Source: Filosporella fistucella
Lineage: Eukaryota > Ascomycota > Leotiomycetes > Helotiales
Assembly (NCBI GenBank): GCA_030077755.1
Contig: JAQJZZ010000010.1
Span: 5,084,001 to 5,148,000, forward strand
Reading direction: 5' to 3'
Length of the DNA stretch: 64,000 nt
Numbering within the stretch: position 1 is the stretch's first letter; each line of letters begins with the position of its first letter. Under the pieces are notes generated by a model that was not told the origin of the DNA, ran no database searches, and worked only from the letters and a program-made list of their open reading frames with translations. Of the stretch, positions 34,073 to 44,300 are shown one piece after another. The translations under genes were made by a program, and so were the position numbers.

Positions 34073-35183
34073 ATGGTCAGTCTCAAAGACGTACGAACAT
34101 CCAATCGTTCCCTCGAAGCTCTTCCCCCTGGCCTCGTGGCAGTTTTCGCAGGAGCAACATCAGGAATCGGCCTTGCAACACTAAGACAATTCGCGAAGAA
34201 CGCAAATGGACCTAGAGCATACATCATCGGGCGGTCTAGAGAAAAAGCACAGCATATTATCGACAAGCTGAAGCTAATCAGTCCCATGGGGACATTCGTT
34301 TTTGTCGAAGGTCAATTTTCGAGTATCAAGGATGTGGATAGAATTTGTGAAGAAATTAAGAAGCATGAATCTCACGTCGATATTTTGTGTATGAGTCCTG
34401 GTTATCTGAGTTTGGGCGGTAGACATGGTATGTTTGCAAATCCGTGACCTTGACATCATGTGCTAACATGTGACAGACACACCGGAAGGTATAGAAACAG
34501 ATTTTGCATTGCAGTACTATTCTCGCCAGCGCCTAACATCCAATCTCATCCCATTACTTGAGAAGAGCACTTCGCCGAGGGTCATATCAGTCCTAGCAGC
34601 CGGTTTCGAAGGCCCTATCGATAAAAATGACCTCGATCGAAAGAAAAGCTACTCTTTCATCAAGACCAGTCTGGGCGCTGCCACCATGACCGATCTTTTC
34701 TTCGAGAAACTAGCACAAGATCACCCAACTATTAGTTTCATCCATTCGTATCCTGGCAAGGTCGGTACTCATATCATTGACCATATGCTCGGTTCAACAA
34801 CAGGCTTACTCTGGTTCCCTGCCCAAATCCCTCGATACACCATCATCCCGCTTTACACGCATCTGATGTGCATGACACCCGATGAAGCAGGAGAACGAAC
34901 TCTTTTCCTTGCCACCAGCGGCCGTTACCCGCCGTCTTCGGATCATGGAGGAAACGGGAAAACAGCAGGCTGGGTTGAGCGTCCTGAAGGTGTGGGTGTA
35001 GCTCGTTCAACCATCATGACAGATGGCATGGGAAATGGCGTTTATCGCGTAAATTGGAATGGAGAAGTGCAGAAAGAGAGCAAGATACTTGATCAGTACA
35101 GGAAAGAGAATATGGGAGAAGTGGTGTATGAACATACTCGTGCTGTTTGGGAGAGGGCACTTGAAACGGAAGATGGTAATTAA
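34073..35183 (+). CDS. Short-chain dehydrogenase/reductase
   Basis: Exons 34073-34427 and 34477-35183, joined across a 49-nt intron, give 353 residues. The Rossmann NAD(P)-binding motif is FAGATSGIGLATLRQF (about 26-41), and IIGRSREKA suggests NADP preference. The canonical YxxxK is not evident: the place where it is expected reads KSYSFIKTSLGAATMTDLFF, so Tyr-Ser-Phe-Ile-Lys may take that role. FALQYYSRQRLTSNLIPLL and FIHSYPGKVGT fit the family. The C-terminus is extended by about 80 residues. Substrate is unknown. Close relatives often sit in secondary-metabolite clusters, but no synthase gene is seen nearby. Confidence 0.85.
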
Positions 35184-35898
35184 TTTATGTTTACTCCCGC
35201 TTGTTTCAACGGCACAATACTGTATTGGCTGGAGAGACCCAGTCAAGACAGTACTCCCGTCGAGCAACTAATTTCCATCTTGGGATGAGGCTGATGGTCA
35301 CACAGTAATTCCTAAGGTGGATCGGTCTGAGATATTTCATGATGAGGACTCTTTGGACTTTGAGTTAGATGAGGACCAGGTTAGGTAATATAAGAAGATC
35401 ACCTGGAGTCGGCGTTTTGGAAGCGTGCAAATTTATGTTTATCGGTCCATGTATATAGATTTTTTTCTTTTTTACATAACAGGCTGGCTGGAGTGCGCCT
35501 GCATCATGATTGTACATTTCTTAAATCTTACCTATCCCGGCACTGGAGGACGCAAACAACATCGACTTCCGTGTGGTATCGTGGTCACAGATATCTCCCT
35601 GCATTTTCCAAGAGCAGTCGATTCGTAAAGACAAATGGATTTCCGAATAAAGCAGCCACTTCATCAGAAGCGTGAAGACAGGACACTCACCAATCAGAGT
35701 CAATCCCCATAATAGCCATCCGGTGTTTACATGCTGTCATATCGACTTTCGGAGTCCTTCTTCCGCCTACGCAAGCCCATTACTTGAGTATCACGGACTC
35801 AGAACTTATAAGGCAATCCAGTACATAGCTCAATTCTTCTCGCAGACTCTTAGCAACTTGTAAATAGTATCCCTTACTTTGTGTCTTAGCCCCCGTAT
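35184..35898. other. Intergenic region, no gene seen
   Basis: Convergent 3' flanks of the dehydrogenase and the first 2EXR gene. No coding signal was recognised. Confidence 0.45.
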
Positions 35899-36870
35899 CT
35901 AGCCAGTAGTAGTGACGTCGATCTCACCATCCTCCTCCTCCTCCTCCTCATCATGATCGTCACTGTAATATCCGTCTTCATTATCCATATCAATGTCAGA
36001 ATCGTCGTCTTCCCATCCGTAAGGGTCTGGTTCTCCCCACAAATATCCCATGTGATCCTCAAAGCTTGGATATCCAAAGGGCGTCCCTACCAAAGAGTCA
36101 TCATCCGGTATAGCACCCAAGCTGGTAAAGTCCATCCCAATTGGACAGCGTCGCCATCCATAAACTGGTCTGCATGGAACAACCCATTCAATTGGCCCTT
36201 CATACTCCTCGGGTGGAGGAAGCTGTTCGATGTGAATCTTTGGGTGGATGAGTGGTGGAGGCACTCCTTCATATAACTCCATTCGATGCTCGTCATGACA
36301 CCCGATAGAAGATGTTGTCAAGGAGCTGACATCGAAAACTACTTGTATTTCTCTCAGTGACTTTAAGCACCGGGTTGCCCGATCGAGACTCCCGTCATAC
36401 TCATCGGTAGGTTCCTCTCCTGGTTCCATGAAATATGCATCTAGGGCCAAATAGCGCAAACCATTGATTTCGGGCTCTCTAAAAGTCGCGAATAGATGTG
36501 GCATATGTTCTTCTAGATCATTATCGATGTAAAGGGTATCAATCGAAAAGTTGAACCGGACCTTTGCTGGGTGGAAGATGGAGCCGAAGCATAATGGGTA
36601 AGATTGAATAAGTGTTTCTCGAGATTCTTTGCATATTTGCAGTACCATTGGACTCGAGGCCAGAGATGTGAAACCTTCGTCCCCGTCATAAACCACTTCC
36701 ACCACACGTGGCTTGGCCATTTTCTCCCATATGAGTATGCGAAGCTCGCTCGGAAGGTTCCTGAATAATGTGAATGAGTTGAGGGTCGTTGGCATGGGTA
36801 CGATGACGGCAGGGTCGGCCATTCCTGTTGAGGTCGCGGCTGATGTCTGAGCCAAAGGAACGTCCGTCAT
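35899..36870 (-). CDS. 2EXR-domain protein with acidic tail
   Basis: This is an intronless 323-residue frame. The 2EXR signature is clear: FTLFRNLPSELRILIWEKM (about 33-51), PRVVEVVYDG, then ICKESRETLIQSYPLCF and FNFSIDTLYID. 2EXR is a fungal domain of unknown function expanded in Pezizomycotina, often near HET genes. The last 50 residues are strongly acidic, including a (GAG/GAA)n run encoding Glu repeats. It is divergent from a second 2EXR gene 626 bp away. The two share the order of motifs but differ in length and tail, so they are old paralogues. Confidence 0.85.
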   Translation of the reverse strand: MTDVPLAQTSAATSTGMADPAVIVPMPTTLNSFTLFRNLPSELRILIWEKMAKPRVVEVVYDGDEGFTSLASSPMVLQICKESRETLIQSYPLCFGSIFHPAKVRFNFSIDTLYIDNDLEEHMPHLFATFREPEINGLRYLALDAYFMEPGEEPTDEYDGSLDRATRCLKSLREIQVVFDVSSLTTSSIGCHDEHRMELYEGVPPPLIHPKIHIEQLPPPEEYEGPIEWVVPCRPVYGWRRCPIGMDFTSLGAIPDDDSLVGTPFGYPSFEDHMGYLWGEPDPYGWEDDDSDIDMDNEDGYYSDDHDEEEEEEDGEIDVTTTG

Positions 36871-37496
36871 ATTCGAAGCGGCAGAGCAGGCTGTAGCTCT
36901 GAATACAACACGTTTGTATCCTCAGTTACCAGCGTTGGGGATCAGAAGAGTACGAAAGATCCCAGCTGGTATGAACTGCTTCAACGGTTGGCAGACAAAA
37001 ACAGTAAGGTATTCGAGCTTGCCAAGAGCGCCTCAGCGGCGAATTCAATTGTTCGACACAGCAGATTTGTTGATTTGACGGAGGTCTGGATTACTGGTGA
37101 ATCTAGCTTTCTGATTGAAGAGCCTGAGTGCCTAGCCAGAAATTGGTTAGTTTGAAGATAGGGCTGATATACATGACGCTTACCAAGGACAATTCAATCA
37201 CTTCACTTTGAACCTGACACTCAGCTGGTTCTATTGTAAAATCCTGCTACTGTCGCGTCGTACCAAATGAAATTTCCCCTCTCGCGATTTGTGTTCTGCA
37301 GTCACGTGCAGCTACGTAAGCTGCTCCTTGTCTTACCGCCCCAAGCCCACAGCATGTCAGCCTTCAACTGCCAAGTCTTGCTGCCTCCCCTAATCCTTCC
37401 GTTACGACGCTCAGCAAGGCTGATATTAGTACATAAATGAAAGTATAGTTCTACTACTGCTCCATATCTCTTACGTCTTTGTTCTTTTTGTATGCG
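36871..37496. other. Divergent promoter region of two 2EXR genes
   Basis: 626 bp lie between the two 2EXR start codons. No open frame is supported. Confidence 0.5.
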
Positions 37497-38270
37497 ATGA
37501 CGATGGAATTCAAACCTCCACTCGCGAGCTTTACGCTCTTTCCCAAGCTACCGTTCGAGCTTCGCCTCAAAATCTGGAGGCATTGTGCCCCTCCGCCACG
37601 GGTTGTGAGCATAGGATACAAAAGCGGTGCCAATGCTCAGAAAGGAAAGACTGTCATTAGCACATATGGAGGATGGAGACGCCCGAAGCCAATTCCTCTC
37701 GTCGTCTGGACAAGCCCTGATCCAGTTCCTGTAGCTCTCCACATCTGTCACGAGTCCCGGGAAGAGACCCTGAAATCATACCCACCGTCCTTTGGATCAG
37801 TATTCCACCAAGGAGAGATCTATTTCAATTTCGCCAAGGACACGCTATGGTTCGGCAATGGGAAAGGATCTGATTTTCTATCGAAGGATTTGGGCTGGCT
37901 TAAAGCAGGGCCAAGTGACTATCTCCTCGATTTATTTCTTGGTGGTGGATACTCTGGAGCAGATGATGCGGAAAAAGTTCAGTATATGATTATCGATCTT
38001 GATGAAGGAGTTTACGGACGAAAATCATTTTGCTGGGACGAGATTCGCGAATTTACTTCATTGAAGGAGCTAAGCATTGTGCCATGGGAGGAGGACGATG
38101 AGGTTGCCCGAGGACTTATGGATACCTATCGCCATACTTTAAGGAATGTTGCGGGCAATCACCCAGAGTGGAAAGTTCCCAAGATTCTTGTTGTCTCTGC
38201 GTTTTCTGGAAATCAGATCGGAACTTTGAGTGTGGAAGACCAAGAGTTGAATGTGGAGAATGCAGCATAA
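37497..38270 (+). CDS. 2EXR-domain protein
   Basis: This intronless frame of 257 residues starts at the ATG at 37497; no in-frame ATG lies just upstream. The 2EXR core reads FTLFPKLPFELRLKIWRHC, PPRVVSIGYK, then ICHESREETLKSYPPSFG and IYFNFAKDTLWFGNG. The function of the domain is unknown. It lacks the acidic tail of its divergent neighbour. Homology between the two is visible in the segments listed, which suggests local duplication followed by divergence. Confidence 0.85.
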   Translation: MTMEFKPPLASFTLFPKLPFELRLKIWRHCAPPPRVVSIGYKSGANAQKGKTVISTYGGWRRPKPIPLVVWTSPDPVPVALHICHESREETLKSYPPSFGSVFHQGEIYFNFAKDTLWFGNGKGSDFLSKDLGWLKAGPSDYLLDLFLGGGYSGADDAEKVQYMIIDLDEGVYGRKSFCWDEIREFTSLKELSIVPWEEDDEVARGLMDTYRHTLRNVAGNHPEWKVPKILVVSAFSGNQIGTLSVEDQELNVENAA

Positions 38271-39150
38271 AAGAACCATTCAATTATCTGAGCTTGAGAT
38301 CATATTCCGAGTCTCTTTTGGGTTCCTATATCGCAAAGTAATGCCGAAAGCTTAGAATATATTCTCTACCAAAACCATCAGAACTCTTGTTTGAAACCTT
38401 TCATCCATATCTTCATCGAGCTAATCATCATTTTGGTGTGCCAACTAACAAATCAGAAAAGAACCAAATTTACATTGCGTACCAGGAAGAAACAAGTTCA
38501 AGGGACAAGGTTTGAAAGAGCATTTGGCTCACATGAAACAAAAAATCACCTATAATAGATGCAAGACCGAGCTGTGCTACAAGAAGTCATCCTATCACTT
38601 AAGGCACAAATGTCATAGTAAGTACTGTGTCAGTAAAGAACTAGTCTTCCTTTGAAATGGCTGGTCTTGGCCACCCGTATTCAATGGGACAAAAATCCCC
38701 GTCTTACCAGCGCCACATCAAAATCTTCCGCTCCCGTCCCATCACTTCAGCACTGCAACGCGAAAGAATGCGACACCGATTCATTGCCCAATCACTCTCT
38801 TTCATTATACTGAAGCACAAAAAAACATCGTACTCAGGTAGTGCAAATATGTTAATATCTGACTTGAGGCTGATCAAGAAAGACGGAATGAATGCGAGTT
38901 GAATGCGTAGGGCGCTATTTTTACATGAATTGCGCAATGTATTGCGTGGAATGATTGCCCTGATTCGAGTCAACAAGATTGAAAGCATCTATGACTTTTG
39001 ATAGATGACATTTATGATGATAAAATTGTTACAGAAGATGCAATATAAAATGCGAAGTACCCACGAGAAATCCTTTTGAAGCAAGACTTCAATTGCTTGC
39101 TCTACTTCAGCTAATAAATTAAGCCCTTGGACATACAATATTTCCACAAA
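38271..39150. other. Intergenic region with promoter of the RTA1-like gene
   Basis: No gene is supported. A TATA box lies at 39044-39050. Confidence 0.45.
39044..39050 (+). promoter_or_regulatory. TATA box of the RTA1-like gene
   Basis: TATAAAA lies 100 bp upstream of the ATG at 39151, in an AT-rich context with no other candidate. Confidence 0.5.
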
Positions 39151-40155
39151 ATGTCTTCCTACCCTCTCACAGCTAGAGCAGAAACCTCAGACGGCGATGT
39201 TTGGCTATATGATCCCTCCCTCCCACTGGCCGTTATTTTCACAATCCTCTACCTTATTCCCACAATCTGGCAACTCTACCAAACTGTCTTCAAATATAAG
39301 ACTTACTATTTCCTCGTCGTCTTCATTGGCGGCGTCCTTGAAGTAGCAGGCTATATCATCCGCATCATCTCTATAAGAAACAAATCTTCCATCGTAAGTT
39401 GCAGCTCAACTTCTTGCACGGTCACATCCTGTCGTGACACAGGTCTGACATGAAATAGCCCCCCTTCGCCATCCAATCTACCTTCATAATCCTCGCTCCC
39501 CTCTTCGTATCCGCAGGCAACTACCTCCTAATAACACGCCTATGCGTCCTCGTTCTCCATCCCACCTCTACTCGACGCTTCCGTATCTTTGGCATCCCTA
39601 TCACGCACCTTACCAAAATCTTTGTCTGCTGCGATATGCTCACATTTCTCATCCAAGCATCTGGCTCTGGCATCGCTAGTTCCAGTAATTGGGAAGGCAG
39701 CTCCTTGAAAGCTGGAGAAAATGTGTTGATTGGTGGTTTAGCATTGCAGTTGGTGACGTTTGGATGTTTCCTTGTCATTGTTGCTCGGTTTGATTGGATT
39801 AGTAGGAGGCAGAGTGGGAAGAATGAGGGTCAGAGGGGCTGGAGAAAGGGGTTGAATGCTGTTTATATTAGTAGTGGGTTGATTATCGTGAGTGTCTCAT
39901 CCCTCAAGCATGGATGAGGAAACCCAAAACTGACGGTAGCAGATTAGATGTGTGTACCGCTTAGTTGAATTTGCTTTAGGAATATTTGGATATCCTTTCA
40001 CGCATGAATGGATGTTCTATGTTTTTGAGAGTGTACCGATGGTACCTGCTATAGCTGTGTTCTGCTTGTGGCATCCTGGGAGGTATCTTAGGAGAGACAG
40101 CAATAGCTGTGATGCTCCTATGGTGGCAGAGGAAACCAACGAAAGTGTCACTTAG
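39151..40155 (+). CDS. RTA1-like membrane protein (lipid-translocating exporter family)
   Basis: Three exons (39151-39393, 39459-39887, 39943-40155) give 294 residues. About seven hydrophobic segments are seen. The family signature YYFLVVFIGGVLEVAGYIIR lies in TM2-3, ITRLCVLVLHP and FVCCDMLTFLIQASGSG in the middle, and IIIRCVYRLVEFALGI near the end, followed by HEWMFYVFESVPM. RTA1/RSB1-type proteins are plasma-membrane or vacuolar proteins linked to resistance to amphipathic drugs and to release of sphingoid bases. The neutral ceramidase 8 kb away produces sphingoid bases, but the distance makes a functional link only a guess. Confidence 0.9.
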
Positions 40156-41399
40156 ATTGCAATACGAATGAGGCAGGAAATGGGTCTATACACTTGTGAC
40201 CCTGCGCCGTTGTAACACTGCAAGTATGTCTTTTCATAGATTTGTGTATCGAATGTTATTACTTTGTTATAAAGTAAAGTTTGGCAAGTGGTACATTTTA
40301 GAGAATATTCTAGGTCTAATGAATAAGACAAATCTGGACTTAGAAAGCCGGAGACTTCAAATATTATAACAAATTTCCTCTTCAACAATCCTATCTCACC
40401 TCCACACCCCAAGCTTCTCCCCAACGCCCGTACAATCTCCTAGGAGAAACCCACTAACAAAACACTTTCCCTACCACCTGGTCCAGCCCTGTTTTTCTCT
40501 CCTCCTCTCCCTCCCCCTATCCTATTCTCTCCCCTCTTTCTTTCTAATAAAATGAACACTCCTTCTCTTCCGTCCAGGTATTTTATTCCAGATATGTGTG
40601 AGCAATGTACTTTGAGGGGAGAGAGGATACATTGTATATATACTGGAGAGGGAGAGAAGGGATTAAGAGTGGATTGTGGAGGATATTGTGCTTGAAGATG
40701 TTGATGAGGTGCTAGGGGGGTTAGGGAAGGGGATGTCGAGGGTTGGGTAGGCTGAGGGAGGAAGGTGGGTTAGTGGCAATTTTGGGGGTTGCGTTTTGAT
40801 CGTTGGAGGTGCTGTGTAAAGATTAATTATTCAGGTAGTTGTGCAATTTTTACAAGATCTGGAAGGTAGAGGATGAGTGTAATCTTGAAACCTTTTGTTT
40901 TACTGAATTGGAGTTGCTCTTTATCAGGATTGAGATTGATTCTGGGAATCGTTGAAGGTGAAAGAGTCTCTTTGTGTAGCATTTTCATAACATCTAACCA
41001 GTAACATTTCTTTGGAATACACAGGGGTCAAACTCATCACCAAATTTTTTAGAATCTTTTAGAAAGGGTAATAGCAACTTCTAAACTTCATGTTACTACC
41101 CCTCCACGACTCCGCGATTCACGCCACGCCCCTTTCTTCAAGAAATCGATAGGATACTAAATGAACATCGCATTGGATTCTATATGTCGCTAGATCTTCG
41201 TATCTACTTTATATGAGTATCATCGCGCTCCTCTCTCCTTCACTAACTCCCAAATACCGTCAAGAACCTTGCAATAAAACATCGTAAACTTGTATCCGCA
41301 GATCCCATCGCTTTTCAAAACATCAAGAGACTACCAGGTCAAATACTCAAACCATCGCAATCTAACGTAGGGCTCATTTCCCTTCAGTCGGCGTCCACT
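40156..41399. other. Intergenic region with purine/pyrimidine tracts
   Basis: Convergent 3' flanks of the RTA1-like gene and the modular repeat gene. A C/T tract (about 40490-40545) is followed by AATAAA (40546-40551) and then by G/A tracts (40611-40660). No gene is supported. Confidence 0.5.
40526..40624. repeat. Inverted repeat with 11-bp arms
   Basis: TCTCTCCCCTC at 40526-40536 is the reverse complement of GAGGGGAGAGA at 40614-40624. The 77-nt loop contains AATAAA and a TATTTTATT stretch. The arms are low-complexity, so this could be chance. Confidence 0.45.
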
Positions 41400-44300
41400 T
41401 CATAGGAAAATTGCAAAAGCAATTGCAACCACAAACATGCCTGCTCCCATCCATCTCATCTTCTCTCCGAAGTTGACATTCTGGGTAGCGTGGTTTTTAA
41501 ACGTACTTGGAGCGGAGTCAATGTAGTTGCCATCCGGAATGTGAGTAGAAGGGGGGGATTTGGTTACCTGGGCATGTGGTGATCCGGTGTCACCTCTCTT
41601 GCCAAATTTAGCTCCAGGTGGCCAATAAGAACCATACATTCTCTCCCAATCTTCGACATTTGTTTCAGCTGAAGAGAACCACTTCTTTATGTATCGTCTG
41701 ATCTGGCTCATTGCCTTGTGAACTGGTGTCCAGTCTGGAGCAGCGATAGAGGTAGTCGGGGCGCTGAATACGGGGAGGGCGTAGATAGGTGTGAGATATA
41801 GAGAGAAAAATACAGTTCGAGAAAGCATAGAAGCTACAGAGAAAATGCGAGGGACGCGCAAGGAGGGAGCTGCGGCGCTGACAGGGTCCGGTTTTTCGCA
41901 ATCTGATTTGTTGATACACTCGTTTGGTCCTCTGCGAGGTTCTACAATCACGGGCTCTGCTCCATCTTTTGTAGTAGCAGTCAAAGTAGAATCATCTCGT
42001 GGCCTCATCACGGCATCATGGTCTTTATGTCCATACACCTGATCGAAACAAACAATTTCCTCTGCGGTTGTGTTCCAGGTGCAAGTCCCTGGTACCAAGT
42101 CCAAATCTCCAATTGGCACTGTAGCTTGGTCATCTTTCCAGACTGCTGGGGACGGCGCCACTACTGCAAATGACAGTGATCGAATCGTTTGAGCCAGCAA
42201 GAGTGGTATGCGAAAGATGTAAGGTGGTTTGAAAGTGGAAGAAGCGCTAACTTTTGTGATTTCGTTGTAGCAATGAATGTAGTCCTGACCAGTTTCGTGA
42301 ACACAATGTAGGTGTTTGGTTTCTGCTTCATCTGCTGCAATGTTCTCGAGCTTTCGGATCATAGCCTCATTGTAGCATTTGATGTACTCAATACCAGCGC
42401 GATCTTTGCACTTTAGATGATCCTCATCTTTAGATCTTGCATCACGAGTGGTCTCTGAGGCGTTATGAGAAGAGTTTCCCGTTACACCAGGAATGAGAGA
42501 AATCCCATGCAATACCAATGATCGTAAATCCACGAACCTAGGTATTCTGAGTGAAGAGCTTGAGGATTTCGTGCCACCATAACATTGAATGTTTGGATTA
42601 TTGTAGCATTCGATTTCTCTTCGATTTTGTTCAGGAGGCCTTTCTACATTTAAATTGCTCTTCCCTGGATCTTTGTTGGCAGACACGAATACATTGAATG
42701 AGATCACCTGTAACAAAACAGCTGGCAGATTGAAGATACGAGGGACTGTTAGCAAATTTGCCGAGCTACTGTAACAGTTGACGACTCCATTGTAGCCTGA
42801 CTCACAGTGTGCTCTCTTGTTCTCGATTACTGGTTGAATTTTGGCAGTGCCTACATCGTCAGAAGGTGGAAGTGCAGCAGCGAAAACTCCAGGGAGTGAC
42901 TTGAGCAACAAAGTCGGAAGGGTGAGAGCTTTGGGAATCGCATTGAATTTTGAAGAAGCACCATTGGAGCATTTGATGGTAAGAGGGCCACATGGAATTC
43001 TTTTTGTGATTGCGTCCGCCCAAGTATTTGGTGACTCAAACGGAGAGTCGGCGGGAATAGCAAGTTCTGATACTTGAGAAAAGGAGTCACCAGTATTCTG
43101 AAACTCTACGGTGCTTCCATGTACACCTTGATTCGGTGACTCCTGAGATGGTAGTGCAGAGGCGCCGAGAAGTTGGGTGAGTAGATTGAAGAGAACTGTC
43201 GACATGGATAAAATGGGCATAAGGCACAACTTCATATCTTGGATGTCTGCAATAAGCTTGGAAAGAACGTTTACACCCAATTTCGAAAGAGAGGTTGGGA
43301 TTGAAATTAAAGATGGGACGCGAATGCCCGAAGCTGCATCGCAGTGCAATTGTTGGACACCCGGGATGTTGCACGAGACCCTTTTCAAGATGGATGTAGG
43401 TGCTTTCTCAATTTGATCAGTGATTTCTGGAGCGATGTCTGCGGAGGCCAATGCTGAAGGTAATTTGCTAATGAGACTGATGAGCAAAGTCGGGCCATGG
43501 AATAGTGTTGGGGGGCGCAAAGTGGAACCGGCACTATAACCAAATTGACAGAAAATATCAGGTGTACACTTCTTCTTGGCGATCATCAAGCCAGTATGGG
43601 AACTCCCAGTAATAGAGTCCCCTAGAGTTGATCTATCGATAGTCATTGCTGGGATGGAAGCTCCTAATACGGAAGGAAGCCCACTGATAAAATTGAAAAG
43701 CAGACTTTGGCCAGCGAAGATGCTTGGAACGCGTAGCCCAGAAGCAGCGTTGCTGTAACCAAATTGACAGAACATATCAGGGGTACACTTCTCTTTGCCA
43801 CTTATCGAGCCAATGTGTGAGATCTTAATAGTAGAATCGTTGACGTTTGAATTATCGATAATCGTTGCCAGAATAGAAGCCCCTAGTGTTGAAGGAACCC
43901 CACTGATAAAGCTGAAAAATAAACTTGGAGCACCGAAGATGCTTGGAACCCGTAAGCCAGCAGCGCTGTTGCTGTACCCAAATTGGTAGAACATATCAGG
44001 TGTACACTTCTTCTTGCTGCCAAATGTCCAGAAAGTTGAGGGTTCTTCTTGAGTCAAGTTGGTAGTATTCAAGGTCTTGACATCTTTCTTATGGATAGAG
44101 ATAGCGGAAGCGAGGGTCCTGGGAATTGCAGCAAGTGTGTTGAAAATCGCCATCGGAGCCGCCATGACGCGTGGTGCTTGAAGGCCATTTGCAACACTGG
44201 CAGCTCTTATCTTGGCTTGGATGAGACGATTCGCTTCTTCCGTATAAAAGCCACAAGGGTAGATGAAAATGAATGGCACTCCACACATTTGAAACTTCTC

